Assembly: GCA_963822905.1 (NCBI GenBank)
Contig: CAWGJF010000002.1
Location: 248,001 to 312,000 of the forward strand
Length of the DNA: 64,000 nucleotides
From: CAWGJF01 sp963822905
GTDB lineage: Bacteria > Bacteroidota > Ignavibacteria > Ignavibacteriales > Ignavibacteriaceae
Direction of reading: 5' to 3'
Part shown: piece after piece, positions 26,325 through 35,414 of the stretch
Layout: the number at the start of each line of letters is the position of its first letter
How positions within the stretch are numbered: position 1 is the stretch's first letter
Notes under the pieces: generated by a model
The model's input: the letters and a program-made list of their open reading frames with translations, nothing else
Databases searched by the model: none
Told to the model about the DNA's origin: nothing
Position numbers and translations under genes: made by a program

Positions 26325-26879
26325 ATGAGAGTAAAAAAAGAGGGCAGGTATTTTTTATTAATAAAGCTTTTAATTCTCATTGCACTTTTATCAATTTTGC
26401 TTTTTGGATGTAATTCTCAAAATACTAATCAAAGCGTAAGATTGAAAAATGGATTGATATACCATAATGGACAGGAACATCCTTATACCGGTCGAGTGTT
26501 GGATACTCTAAATCAGACAATCATAGCATATGATGTGGTTAATGGAATGAAGAATGGTGAATTTTGTTTATCCTCTCTTAGTGGAACTCCATTTATCAAA
26601 GGATATATTAAGAATAATAAAAATGAAGGTAAATGGATTTATCTCTATAAAAACGGAAAAATTGAATCGGAAGGTGGTTTCAAAAATGATTTACCACATG
26701 GTAAGTGGAGATGGTACTATGCAGATGGTGTCTTAAAATCAGAGGGATACTATATCAGTGGCAAGCAAGTTGGTGCCTGGCAAAAATTTGATGATACCGG
26801 TAAACTAATAAAAGAAGTTTATTACCAATTTGGTAAAAAAGTGAGGGAAATTGTTTTTAAGAAATTAAAATCTGTTTAG
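26325..26879 (+). CDS. Lipoprotein with MORN-type repeats
   Basis: After an N-terminal lipoprotein signal (LSILLFGC lipobox), the protein has repeats of about 22 residues with the pattern G-x-W-x-x-Y-x-x-G-x-x (GKWIYLYKNGKIESEGG, GKWRWYYADGVLKSEGY, GAWQKFDDTGKLIKEVY). They match the MORN_2/YwqK family of unknown function. Start ATG 26325 (MRVKKEGR) is preferred because it gives a normal signal peptide; an in-frame TTG/ATG lies 33/30 bases upstream. Confidence 0.8.
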   Translation: MRVKKEGRYFLLIKLLILIALLSILLFGCNSQNTNQSVRLKNGLIYHNGQEHPYTGRVLDTLNQTIIAYDVVNGMKNGEFCLSSLSGTPFIKGYIKNNKNEGKWIYLYKNGKIESEGGFKNDLPHGKWRWYYADGVLKSEGYYISGKQVGAWQKFDDTGKLIKEVYYQFGKKVREIVFKKLKSV

Positions 26880-26898
26880 CTATTTAATTATTTATTAA

Positions 26899-29800
26899 TT
26901 ATTCGAAAGCTTCTATAATAAGATTTTTTTGTTGATGTATTGAAACTCTTGATGAACCAACAGCCGGGCTTGCACTTTCAGATCTACCGGCATAAATCAA
27001 TTCAGTATTTTCATTCAATAGGTTTTTTATTCTTGCCGCCACAAAATTCCAGCCTCCCATATTCATCGGTTCTTCCTGAACCCAGATTACTTTATTAATT
27101 TTTGAATATGTGTTAAGAATCTTTTTAAGATTTTTTAATGGGAATGGATAAAACTGTTCTAACCTGATAATCGGTTTATTTTTAATATTATTTTTAGTCC
27201 TGTAATCAATAAGATCGTGATAAATTTTTCCGCTTGTGATGATTAATTCTTTTACTCTATCTTTATCGATCTCACCAACTTCATCGATCACTTCATAAAA
27301 TCTTCCGGTTAAAAATTCTTCTTTAGATGAAGATGCATTCTGTGATCTTAATAAACTTTTTGGTGTCATTATTACCAATGGAATTCGCATTGCACTTTTA
27401 ATATGTCGTCTAAGCAAATGAAAATATTGTGCTGATGTTGAAGCATTGCAGACCTGGATATTATTTTCAGCACAGAGTATTAAGAATCTTTCAAGTCTTG
27501 CACTTGAATGTTCCGGTCCCTGTCCCTCATAACCATGCGGCAATAGCATAACTACACTGTTCGGTACCTGCCATTTTTCAACTGAAACAACAATGAAATT
27601 ATCAATTATTACCTGTGCAACATTTGCAAAATCGCCGAACTGAGCTTCCCAAAGAACTAATGCGAGAGGATCAGCAGTGCTGTAACCATATTCAAAACCT
27701 AGTACTGCTGCTTCAGAAAGTAAGCTGTCTAATGCTTCAATCTTAGCCTGGTTTTCATCAATATGATTTAATGGAATATATTCTTTTCCTGTGTGCATAT
27801 CAGTCAAAGCAAGATGTCTTTGACTGAAAGTTCCTCTTACACTATCCTGTCCACTTAATCTAACCGGTGTTCCTTCAAGTAAAAGACTTGCAAAAGCTAT
27901 TGACTCCGCAAATGCCCAATCAGCCTTATCGTTTCCTTTAAGAATTTTACTCCGTTTTTCCAAAAATTTAGATAACTTCGGATGCCCATGAAAATCGTCG
28001 GGAACTGAGGTTAAACCTTTAACAATTTTCTCAAACATTTCATCGGTTATGTTTGTAATTTTTTCCGGGACAACATCATCCATATCTTTTTGTGTAACAG
28101 CCAAAGGAACATCACTTTGAAATTTACTGCTTTCAAGTTTTATTTTTTCAAAAGATTTTGTCAAATTTTTTTCAAACTTTTCATTCATTAATTGGACGTC
28201 TGATTCAGAAATGGACCCATCTGATAATAATTTTTTTGAATACAACTCTCTTACAGATGGATGAGATTTAATTTTTTCATAAAGCAACGGTTGAGTAAAA
28301 CCTGGTTCGTCACCTTCATTGTGACCGTGTCTTCTATATCCAAACAAATCAATCACAACATCTTTTTTAAACATCTGTCTGAATTCAAAAGCTAGTTTAG
28401 CTGCCCAAAGCGAAGCTTCGGGATCATCACCATTAACGTGAAAAATAGGCGCCTGGATCATCTTCGCAACATCAGTTGCATATTGTGATGAGCGAGCATC
28501 TTCGGGAGTGGTTGTAAAACCGATTTGATTGTTAACAATTATATGAACTGTTCCACCTGTTCTGTAACCACTAAGTTGAGAAAGATTTAATGTTTCGGCA
28601 ACAACACCCTGACCGGCAAATGCTGCATCGCCATGGATTAATAAAGACAAAACTTTTTCATGAGTTTTCCGATCACCAAGACGTGTTTGTTTTGCTCTTA
28701 CAATTCCTTCAACAACAGGATTAACCCATTCAAGATGACTTGGATTAGGAGCCACTGAAACAGTAATTTTTTTGTTATTTCTTGTTTTGTATTTACCGCT
28801 CGCACCAACATGATATTTTACATCACCGGAGCCTGCAATGGAATTTGGATCACGAATGTCTTCGAACTCACTAAAAATTGAATCGTATGATTTGCCGATT
28901 ATATTTGTGAGAACATTCAATCTACCTCTGTGTGCCATTCCTAAAACAACTTCAGAAACACTTTGATCACTGGCTTCATTTAGTATAAGATCCAGAACAG
29001 GAATAAGAGTTTCAGATCCTTCAAGTGAAAATCTTTTGTGTCCAATAAATTTTTTGTGAATAAAATGTTCAAATGATTCTGCATAAATCAATTTCTTTAG
29101 AATTTCCTTTTTCATTTCAGAATCAAAATCCGGAATATTCTTTACCGGTTCCATTTTATTTTGCAGCCAAACTTTCTCAACCGGGTTCTGGATATGCATA
29201 TACTCAACACCGATTTTTTCGCAGTAAGTTTTCTGAAGGATCTCCATAATCTCACGGAGCGTTGCAGTTTTCAATCCACCAAAACCTCCGGTGATAAAAT
29301 ACCTGTCAAAATCCCAGAGAGTTAAATTGTAACTTGAAGGATCAAGCTCTGCGTGGTACTGAATTTTCGAACCTAACGGATCAAGATCAGCGGCAAGATG
29401 ACCGCGAACTCTGAACAAATTAATCAACTGAAGAACTTTTGCCTGCTTTACTGTTTCTTCTTCTTTTCCGCCGATGTCAAAAAATCCCGGCTGGTAATCT
29501 GTTTCCCATCTCAGTGGTTTTACCGGGAGTCCAAGCGCTTCAAAAATTTCTTCATAAAAATCATCTCTGCCGAGCAGGTATTCATTTATTTCTTTTAGGA
29601 ATAATCCTGATTCTGCACCTTGAATTATCCTGTGATCGTAAGTGCTTGTTATCGTCATTACTTTACTGACACCGAGAGCTGAAATTGTTGAAGGCGACAT
29701 CGCCTGGTATTCAGCATTGTATTGAATTGCACCGGTTGCGATAATTGCACCTTGTCCAACCATCAACCGCGGAACTGATGCAACTGTGCCGAGAGTGCCG

Positions 29801-30513
29801 GGATTTGTAAGCGTAATTGTTGTTCCTAAAAATTCAGCAGGATCAATTGTTCCTTTGCGTGTTCGTGAAACAAGATCTTCGTAAGCATTCCAGAATTCAA
29901 CAAAGTTAAGCTTGTTTGCTTTTTTGATATTTGGAACAAGCAGTGATCTGCTTCCGTCTTTTCTTTCAAGATCGATTGCAAGACCCAGATTAACATCTTT
30001 TCTTTTTATTATTCCGGGTTTCCCATTTGAAATTGTAAAAGCATTGTTGAGTGCCGGGAAAGTTTTTACTGCTTTTAAAATTGCCCAGCTGATAATGTGT
30101 GTGAAAGAAATTCTGCCGCGGTTCTGTTTTTTCAGGTGATTATTAATTTTAATTCTGTTCTCTTCAAGCAGCTTAACAGGAATCGATCTTTGTGATGTTG
30201 CAACAGGAACCGAAAGACTGTTTGTCATATTATCCAAAATTCTTTCAGAGCTTCCTGCAATCACCTGCAGGTCATCATTTTCTCCGGGTTGAGGGAACTG
30301 AATATTATTTCCAAATAGATTGCCGGAAACTGAAGAAGTGTTTTTACCGTTTCCGTCCTTACCGCTTATTCCATCAAAAAATTTTTGCCATTGCTCCGGC
30401 ACATCTGCAGGATTATTTGAATATTGCTTGTGCAGATACTCAACAAACCAGGTGTTCGCCCCAAACTTTTCTAATTCTTCGCGCTCTTCTTTGGATAAAT
30501 TCTTAAGCTTCAT
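26899..30513 (-). CDS. kgd: 2-oxoglutarate dehydrogenase E1 with fused N-terminal succinyltransferase (E2-like) domain, Kgd/OdhA type
   Basis: The 1204-residue enzyme belongs to the TCA cycle. Domains: an N-terminal docking helix at 1-50 (TWFVEYLHKQY), a linker, and an E2 acyltransferase-like domain at about 95-330. The E2-like domain has a catalytic His294 in TYDHRIIQGA and the NPGTLGTVASVPRL segment. The thiamine-diphosphate E1 part follows from about 350 (VRGHLAADLDPLG, MAHRGRLNVL, HGDAAFAGQGVVAETL). This E2-E1 fusion without a lipoyl domain is the architecture of mycobacterial Kgd and corynebacterial OdhA; most bacteria have separate SucA and SucB. A lipoyl-bearing E2 and an E3 must be encoded elsewhere. 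It is divergent from pdxH. Confidence 0.93.
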   Translation of the reverse strand: MKLKNLSKEEREELEKFGANTWFVEYLHKQYSNNPADVPEQWQKFFDGISGKDGNGKNTSSVSGNLFGNNIQFPQPGENDDLQVIAGSSERILDNMTNSLSVPVATSQRSIPVKLLEENRIKINNHLKKQNRGRISFTHIISWAILKAVKTFPALNNAFTISNGKPGIIKRKDVNLGLAIDLERKDGSRSLLVPNIKKANKLNFVEFWNAYEDLVSRTRKGTIDPAEFLGTTITLTNPGTLGTVASVPRLMVGQGAIIATGAIQYNAEYQAMSPSTISALGVSKVMTITSTYDHRIIQGAESGLFLKEINEYLLGRDDFYEEIFEALGLPVKPLRWETDYQPGFFDIGGKEEETVKQAKVLQLINLFRVRGHLAADLDPLGSKIQYHAELDPSSYNLTLWDFDRYFITGGFGGLKTATLREIMEILQKTYCEKIGVEYMHIQNPVEKVWLQNKMEPVKNIPDFDSEMKKEILKKLIYAESFEHFIHKKFIGHKRFSLEGSETLIPVLDLILNEASDQSVSEVVLGMAHRGRLNVLTNIIGKSYDSIFSEFEDIRDPNSIAGSGDVKYHVGASGKYKTRNNKKITVSVAPNPSHLEWVNPVVEGIVRAKQTRLGDRKTHEKVLSLLIHGDAAFAGQGVVAETLNLSQLSGYRTGGTVHIIVNNQIGFTTTPEDARSSQYATDVAKMIQAPIFHVNGDDPEASLWAAKLAFEFRQMFKKDVVIDLFGYRRHGHNEGDEPGFTQPLLYEKIKSHPSVRELYSKKLLSDGSISESDVQLMNEKFEKNLTKSFEKIKLESSKFQSDVPLAVTQKDMDDVVPEKITNITDEMFEKIVKGLTSVPDDFHGHPKLSKFLEKRSKILKGNDKADWAFAESIAFASLLLEGTPVRLSGQDSVRGTFSQRHLALTDMHTGKEYIPLNHIDENQAKIEALDSLLSEAAVLGFEYGYSTADPLALVLWEAQFGDFANVAQVIIDNFIVVSVEKWQVPNSVVMLLPHGYEGQGPEHSSARLERFLILCAENNIQVCNASTSAQYFHLLRRHIKSAMRIPLVIMTPKSLLRSQNASSSKEEFLTGRFYEVIDEVGEIDKDRVKELIITSGKIYHDLIDYRTKNNIKNKPIIRLEQFYPFPLKNLKKILNTYSKINKVIWVQEEPMNMGGWNFVAARIKNLLNENTELIYAGRSESASPAVGSSRVSIHQQKNLIIEAFE

Positions 30514-30591
30514 TTAATTTTTGTCAATCGATAAATATTGTATGAATATTATACTAAATTATGTTTAGATTTTTAGTGTTATTAATCAATT

Positions 30592-31257
30592 TTGTGGAAA
30601 AAGAAGGTGGATAAAAAGTCTAAATTACTACACAAACTTAGAAAAGAATACAGCTTAAACCAACTTACTGAAGATTCAGTTAAAACTAATCCGGTTAAAC
30701 AATTTGAAGTCTGGTTTAATGAAGCAATTAAATCAGGAATGAAAGAACCAAATGCAATGATTCTTGCAACTGCTTCTGCTGAAAACAAACCTTCAGCAAG
30801 AGTTGTATTGCTAAAAGAATATTCGCAAAAAGCGTTTACATTTTACACAAACTACGGAAGCAGGAAAGGAAATAACCTTACACAAAATAAAAATGCTGCA
30901 CTGCTTTTTTTCTGGCACCAGCTTGAAAGACAAATAAGAATTGAAGGTACCTGCAAAAAGATTTCACGTGCTGAATCTGAAAAGTATTTCCACTCAAGAC
31001 CAAGAACCAGCCAGCTTGGCGCACTTGCTTCTAACCAGAGTGAAGAATTAAACAGCAGGGAAGAGCTGGAAAAAAGATTTGCCGAATTAGAAAAAAAGTA
31101 TAAAGGAAAAGAAATTCCTCTTCCAAAAAACTGGGGCGGGTTTATTCTATCCCCAAACTATTTTGAATTCTGGCAGGGAAGAGAAAGCCGTCTGCACGAC
31201 AGGATTGCATTTAAAAAGAACAGAAACGGCTGGAAGATTGTCAGATTATCTCCATGA
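30592..31257 (+). CDS. pdxH: Pyridoxamine 5'-phosphate oxidase
   Basis: PdxH oxidises pyridoxine or pyridoxamine 5'-phosphate to PLP using FMN. The 221-residue protein has SARVVLLKEY, FYTNYGSRKGN, the FHSRPRTSQLGALASNQS motif and the C-terminal FWQGRESRLHDRI signature. The start may be TTG 30592 or GTG 30607, both in frame; neither has a strong SD. It is divergent from kgd, with 78 bases between starts. PLP serves enzymes such as the glycine dehydrogenase in this window. Confidence 0.95.
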   Translation: MWKKKVDKKSKLLHKLRKEYSLNQLTEDSVKTNPVKQFEVWFNEAIKSGMKEPNAMILATASAENKPSARVVLLKEYSQKAFTFYTNYGSRKGNNLTQNKNAALLFFWHQLERQIRIEGTCKKISRAESEKYFHSRPRTSQLGALASNQSEELNSREELEKRFAELEKKYKGKEIPLPKNWGGFILSPNYFEFWQGRESRLHDRIAFKKNRNGWKIVRLSP

Positions 31258-31267
31258 TAATCTCCAT

Positions 31268-31934
31268 TTATTCCTTCGGCACTTTTATAAACTTAAAAGA
31301 GAAATAAAGCAGGTTAAGTAAAATTCCGAGAAGAATTGTTAAGCCCCACGCTTTTGGGTGAGAGAGAGGATTTGCAAACCTGTGAAGTATATCTGAAAAC
31401 AACGGAAGCGGCTGACTGAAAACATCCCACGAGTTCCATCTTAAAAATCTGCCTACATAAATTCCGAATCCGCTTAAGAAAAAGAAAACGATTATAGTAC
31501 AAAAACCATTTTGCTTTTGTCTAAGTATTTACTGAATATTTTTTCAATATCCAGCAGACTGACAAAACCAAACAACAATCCTGTTAATGCAAACGATAAG
31601 ATCATAATCAAATCAAACCAGATTGGTGCATTTGGCACACTGTCCAAGATGGAAAAGATCTGTAAGAATGTAAGGCGCATTCGGGAAGAATAAAACCCAC
31701 GCAAACATTAAAAGTGATAGCAGGATTTTATTGGACTCTAATTTTTTAAGAATAATTATTGAACTTAAAAACCAGGGAATGAAAGCAAGAAATAAGATTC
31801 CAGTTGAGTGAGATAAACTCGAACGAGTTTGAATAAACAATTCGAAACACTGTTAGTGTAAAGCTGAATAAACTTAGAAGCGTAAGAAGAATAGTAATTT
31901 TTAATCGTTCAGATTTAATCAGTTCTTTAATCAT
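31268..31934 (-). pseudogene. DUF1361 membrane protein gene broken by three frameshifts
   Basis: Four overlapping frames join into one typical DUF1361 integral membrane protein of about 220 residues: FRIVYSNSFEFISLNWN, then LFLAFIPWFL and FFPNAPYILTDLFHL, then VPNAPIWFDLIMILSFALTG, then GIYVGRFLRWNSWDVFSQP, ending at TAA 31268. The phase changes map to an extra base near 31796, an extra base near 31645 and a missing base in the A run at 31501-31505. Two of the three are not in long homopolymers, so true decay is more likely than sequencing error. DUF1361 function is unknown. Confidence 0.85.
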
Positions 31935-31990
31935 ATCTTTTTTAGTACAATTCTTTGTTAATTTAGTAGAGTCCTAATTTCAATTGATTC

Positions 31991-32048
31991 ATCCTGAACT
32001 TGTTTCAGGATCTTATTACGCCCTTAGATTCTGAAATGAATTCAGAAT
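31991..32048. repeat. Two similar intergenic palindromes
   Basis: ATCCTGAA-(5)-TTCAGGAT at 31991-32011 and ATTCTGAA-(5)-TTCAGAAT at 32028-32048 are both perfect 8-base stems with 5-base loops and differ mainly at one symmetric position. They lie in the 242-base gap next to the decayed DUF1361 gene. Such palindromes are typical of dispersed REP-like intergenic repeats; a terminator role for the transporter gene is also possible. Confidence 0.55.
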
Positions 32049-32176
32049 TACACCTTAGTTTACTAAATAAGGGCACTAGTGATAATTTAGATAATCCTGA
32101 TCAAATTTAGTTCCACAATTGTATCAATTAAGTGAGTAAGTGGCTACAGAAAAATCTTTACCTTTTGATAAAAAAG

Positions 32177-33043
32177 TTAAGTTTTTCTGCTCATTCTGAT
32201 ATTAATTGCTTCTGCACCAAAAATAAATGATCTTCCGATAATTGCCGTAATTATTATCAGTCCACCTATAATTGCATAAGTTGATGGAACTTCTCCATAA
32301 CCCAGGTAAACCCAAACCGGATTGAGAACTGGTTCAAACATTGAAAGAATAGATGCTTCAACAGCGAGCACTCTTACAAGTCCGAAAGAAAGAAAAGCGT
32401 AAGCCACAGCAATCTGGAAAACACCAAGGAATGAAACCATCCACATATCGGAAAATTTTAATTCCTGTATAGAAAAAAGAAACGGAATGCATGCAAGCAT
32501 AACAATTATATTTCCCCAGAAGATACTTGCGACCTGGTAATCGGGTTTGTTTTTTCTCATTCCCAAAAAGAATGCCGCAAATGCCAGACCTGAAATTAAT
32601 GCAACTAAATTTCCTTCAAAATATCCCGGTGAAAGTTCACCCATGAAAAACAGGAACATTCCGGCTACGCAAACAATTATTGTGATCAGATTAATTTTTT
32701 CGTAACGGGTTTTATTAATTATGGGTTCAAAAATCAAAACATAAATCGGTGCAGTTGACTGAAGAAAAATTGCATTTGCTGCTGTAGTAGTTTTTGTTGC
32801 AATAACGTAAGCGATTAAAACAGTTGCATAGAATGCTGCATTTAAAAGTGCAAGTGAATTTGTATTCTTTATTCTCTTTCCAAATATGAAAGCAAAAGTA
32901 ATTGCAGCAATCAAACATCTGAAAAAGGATATCTGCATAGGAGTGAGGGAAATCAGCTTGATAAACAGTCCGCCGCTGCTCCACAAAATTGCGGCAATTA
33001 AAACTGCAACTAAACCTTTTTGATGTTCGGGGTGTTTTTCCAT
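32177..33043 (-). CDS. EamA/DMT-family transporter
   Basis: A 288-residue inner-membrane protein with ten predicted helices in two EamA halves. Conserved features are AAILWSSGGLFIKLI in helix 1, the FFRCLIAA helix, and EPVLNPVWVYLGYGEVPS in the second half. Family members export amino acids or metabolites; the substrate cannot be predicted. Stand-alone minus-strand gene, divergent from the deacetylase gene. Confidence 0.9.
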   Translation of the reverse strand: MEKHPEHQKGLVAVLIAAILWSSGGLFIKLISLTPMQISFFRCLIAAITFAFIFGKRIKNTNSLALLNAAFYATVLIAYVIATKTTTAANAIFLQSTAPIYVLIFEPIINKTRYEKINLITIIVCVAGMFLFFMGELSPGYFEGNLVALISGLAFAAFFLGMRKNKPDYQVASIFWGNIIVMLACIPFLFSIQELKFSDMWMVSFLGVFQIAVAYAFLSFGLVRVLAVEASILSMFEPVLNPVWVYLGYGEVPSTYAIIGGLIIITAIIGRSFIFGAEAINIRMSRKT

Positions 33044-33132
33044 TTATGCGATGAATAATTGTGGCAAATATAGTTAAGATAATCCTGATTACTTATTACA
33101 TTTGTAATCAATAATAACAAATTTTTGGATCA

Positions 33133-33777
33133 TTGAATTTGCCAGGATACAAATACAATCCTCCCGGAATTATTAAATTTTTATTTAATGATTTTACCTG
33201 GAATACTTCCAATGATAAAGTCCTGCTCACTTTTGACGACGGACCAAATCCCGAAACGACAGAAAAAATTCTGAAAAAATTAAATGATAATAAAATTAAA
33301 GCAGCATTCTTTTGTGTGGGAAATAATATTAAACAAAATCCGGACCTCGCTAAGCAAATAAACGATGAAGGACATTTGATTTGTAATCATACTTTTAATC
33401 ATTTGATGTTGACTAAAGTTTCTGATGCTGAAATTGAAAATGAGATAAGATTGTTTGATGAAACTTTGAATTCGGTTTTAGGAATTGAAATAAAGTTTAT
33501 TCGTCCGCCTTATGGAAAATTTAATTTCAGGGTAAAGAATAAATTAAATTCGCTTGGACTGAAAATAATAATGTGGAGTTTAATAACTTACGATTTTAAA
33601 AATGATTTTAGCATTGTTAAAAAATCTGTAGATAAATATTTAAGAAGTAATTCAATTATTGTTTTGCACGACAGTAATAAATCAAAAGATATTATAGAAG
33701 ACTCGATTGATTACATTGTTAACAAAGTAAATGAAAATGATTTTAGATTCGGGGAGCCGCTTGAATGCCTGAAATAG
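33133..33777 (+). CDS. Polysaccharide deacetylase (NodB domain), TTG start
   Basis: Carbohydrate esterase family 4 enzyme of 214 residues. The metal and catalytic motifs are present: TFDDGPNPET, the NHTFNH zinc-binding motif, RPPYGKFN and the C-terminal IVLHDSN. No signal peptide is seen, so it may act in the cytosol or be membrane-associated. Only a TTG start is available. It overlaps the following glycosyltransferase by 13 bases. The pair suggests synthesis and N-deacetylation of a surface sugar polymer or lipid-linked sugar; this is inference. Confidence 0.88.
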   Translation: MNLPGYKYNPPGIIKFLFNDFTWNTSNDKVLLTFDDGPNPETTEKILKKLNDNKIKAAFFCVGNNIKQNPDLAKQINDEGHLICNHTFNHLMLTKVSDAEIENEIRLFDETLNSVLGIEIKFIRPPYGKFNFRVKNKLNSLGLKIIMWSLITYDFKNDFSIVKKSVDKYLRSNSIIVLHDSNKSKDIIEDSIDYIVNKVNENDFRFGEPLECLK

Positions 33778-34856
33778 TTTACCTCATCTTTGTTTCAGGA
33801 TATTTTATTCTTTCTTATCTATTCCTGATCGGTTTAAAAAAGAAATTTGAAACGATCTCAGAAAGCGAACTTCCTTCAGTTTCTGTGATTATCGCTGCAA
33901 GAAATGAAGAAGAAAATATTCACAGCTGTTTGAAATCTATTTCGGAATTGAATTATCCAAATGAAAAACTAGAAATAATTGTAGTTAATGATGAATCAAC
34001 AGATCGAACTGAAGAAATAATTAAAAATTTTATTTCTAATAGATCTAATTTCTCTTTAATCAATCTACAGAAAACAAATTCAAAGTTGATTGGGAAGTCA
34101 CGTCCGCTTGCTGAATGTATTAGAAATGCAAAAGGAGAAATTATTTTTATTACTGATGCTGATTGTTTAGTCCCTAAAAATTGGATAAAGACAATTGCTT
34201 CTTTTTATACAAAAGATGTTGCAATGGTTAACAGCTTTACAAATCAAAATGTAACCGGAGCTTTTTCCGGAATGCAGGCAATTGATTTTATTTATTTGCT
34301 TTTTGTTGCCGGAGGAATTGCAAATCTTGGTAAACCGGTTAGCTGTATCGGCAATAATATTTCGTTCAGAAAATCTGTTTATGATGAACTTGGTGGATTT
34401 GAAAATCTTGATAAGAGTGTTACAGAAGATTTTTTGTTAATAAACGAAATCCGAAAACTTAAAAAGTATAAAGTGATTATTGTTTTAAATAAAGATTCTT
34501 TAGTTACAACTAAACCTTGTAATACATTAAGTGAACTATTTTCACAAAAAAAACGTTGGGCTGTTGGCGGAATCAAAACTCCGGCTCATGGTTTATTTAT
34601 TATAAGCTGGGCATTCGTTACAAATCTTTTGACAATTTTAACTCCTTTATTTTTCAGCCCCGTATATTTATATTTATTTTCCTTTAAGTTACTAATTGAT
34701 CTTTTTGCATTAATCATTGTTCATAAGGAGCTTGGCATTATTAAGCAATTAAAATATTTTCCTTTCTTTTTTATTTACCAGCTTTTGTATGTGATAATTT
34801 TACCATTTGTTGTGTTATTCAGTAGGGAAGTAAACTGGAAAGGAAGAAAAATTTAA
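33765..34856 (+). CDS. Family 2 glycosyltransferase, membrane-bound
   Basis: The 363-residue protein has one N-terminal membrane helix, a GT-A domain and two or three C-terminal helices. GT2 motifs: VSVIIAARNEEENI, VVNDESTDRT, the DxD site in FITDADCLV, and the QKKRWAVGG acceptor motif of processive or membrane GT2 enzymes. It overlaps the deacetylase gene. It may build a glycan or glycolipid at the inner membrane. Confidence 0.9.
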   Translation: MPEIVYLIFVSGYFILSYLFLIGLKKKFETISESELPSVSVIIAARNEEENIHSCLKSISELNYPNEKLEIIVVNDESTDRTEEIIKNFISNRSNFSLINLQKTNSKLIGKSRPLAECIRNAKGEIIFITDADCLVPKNWIKTIASFYTKDVAMVNSFTNQNVTGAFSGMQAIDFIYLLFVAGGIANLGKPVSCIGNNISFRKSVYDELGGFENLDKSVTEDFLLINEIRKLKKYKVIIVLNKDSLVTTKPCNTLSELFSQKKRWAVGGIKTPAHGLFIISWAFVTNLLTILTPLFFSPVYLYLFSFKLLIDLFALIIVHKELGIIKQLKYFPFFFIYQLLYVIILPFVVLFSREVNWKGRKI

Positions 34857-34868
34857 GGAGATTTTATT

Positions 34869-35093
34869 ATGACAGTTCAAAATTTAGAAAAAGAATTAAT
34901 GGGTTTGGATGCCCGGTCGCGTGCAAAGTTAGCAAGTAAGCTTATATCCAGCCTTGAAAAACTTTCAGATGTTGAGATTGAAAAATTATGGATTGAAGAA
35001 GTTTCCAGACGTGAAAAAGAACTCAATAAAGGTAAAGCAAAACTAAAAAGTGCCGATATTGTTTTTAAAAATGCACATGCCCGAATTAAATGA
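34869..35093 (+). CDS. Antitoxin of a type II toxin-antitoxin pair (addiction-module component family)
   Basis: A 74-residue, charged, helical protein with the layout of putative addiction module components (LMGLDARSRAKLASKLISS, then EKLWIEEVSRREKELNKGK). It has AAGGAG upstream of the ATG, directly after the glycosyltransferase stop. Its stop overlaps the toxin start by four bases, a normal feature of TA operons. The antitoxin would neutralise the toxin and probably repress the operon. Confidence 0.85.
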   Translation: MTVQNLEKELMGLDARSRAKLASKLISSLEKLSDVEIEKLWIEEVSRREKELNKGKAKLKSADIVFKNAHARIK

Positions 35094-35386
35094 TTAATTC
35101 GGTTTCATTTCACCCAATGGCAGAGTTTGAATTGAATGAAGCTGCGGAATATTATGAATTAAGAGTTAAAAATTTAGGGAGTTCATTTATTTCTGAGGCC
35201 GAACGTATTACTAAGCTGATTCAACAAAATCCGGAATCCGGCTTAAAAATATCCGGAACAATTCGTAAGAAAGTACTCTGGCGATTTCCCTATAGTTTAT
35301 TTTATTCTGTTAAAGCAAATTCAATTCGAATTCTTGCAATAGCAAATCAGAAAAGACGCCCATTTTATTGGCGAAGAAGAAAATAA
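35090..35386 (+). CDS. RelE/ParE-family toxin
   Basis: The 98-residue protein starts with the ParE-like FHPMAEFELNEAAEYYELR helix. It contains RKKVLWRFPYSLFYSV and ends with IRILAIANQKRRPFYWRRR, where the HxxRxPxYW-type ending of this family is visible. Such toxins target ribosome-bound mRNA or gyrase. It overlaps its antitoxin by ATGA. Reading frame intact, so the pair is probably functional. Confidence 0.88.
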   Translation: MINSVSFHPMAEFELNEAAEYYELRVKNLGSSFISEAERITKLIQQNPESGLKISGTIRKKVLWRFPYSLFYSVKANSIRILAIANQKRRPFYWRRRK

Positions 35387-35414
35387 TTATTCATTATTAG
35401 ATTGATTATAAGTA

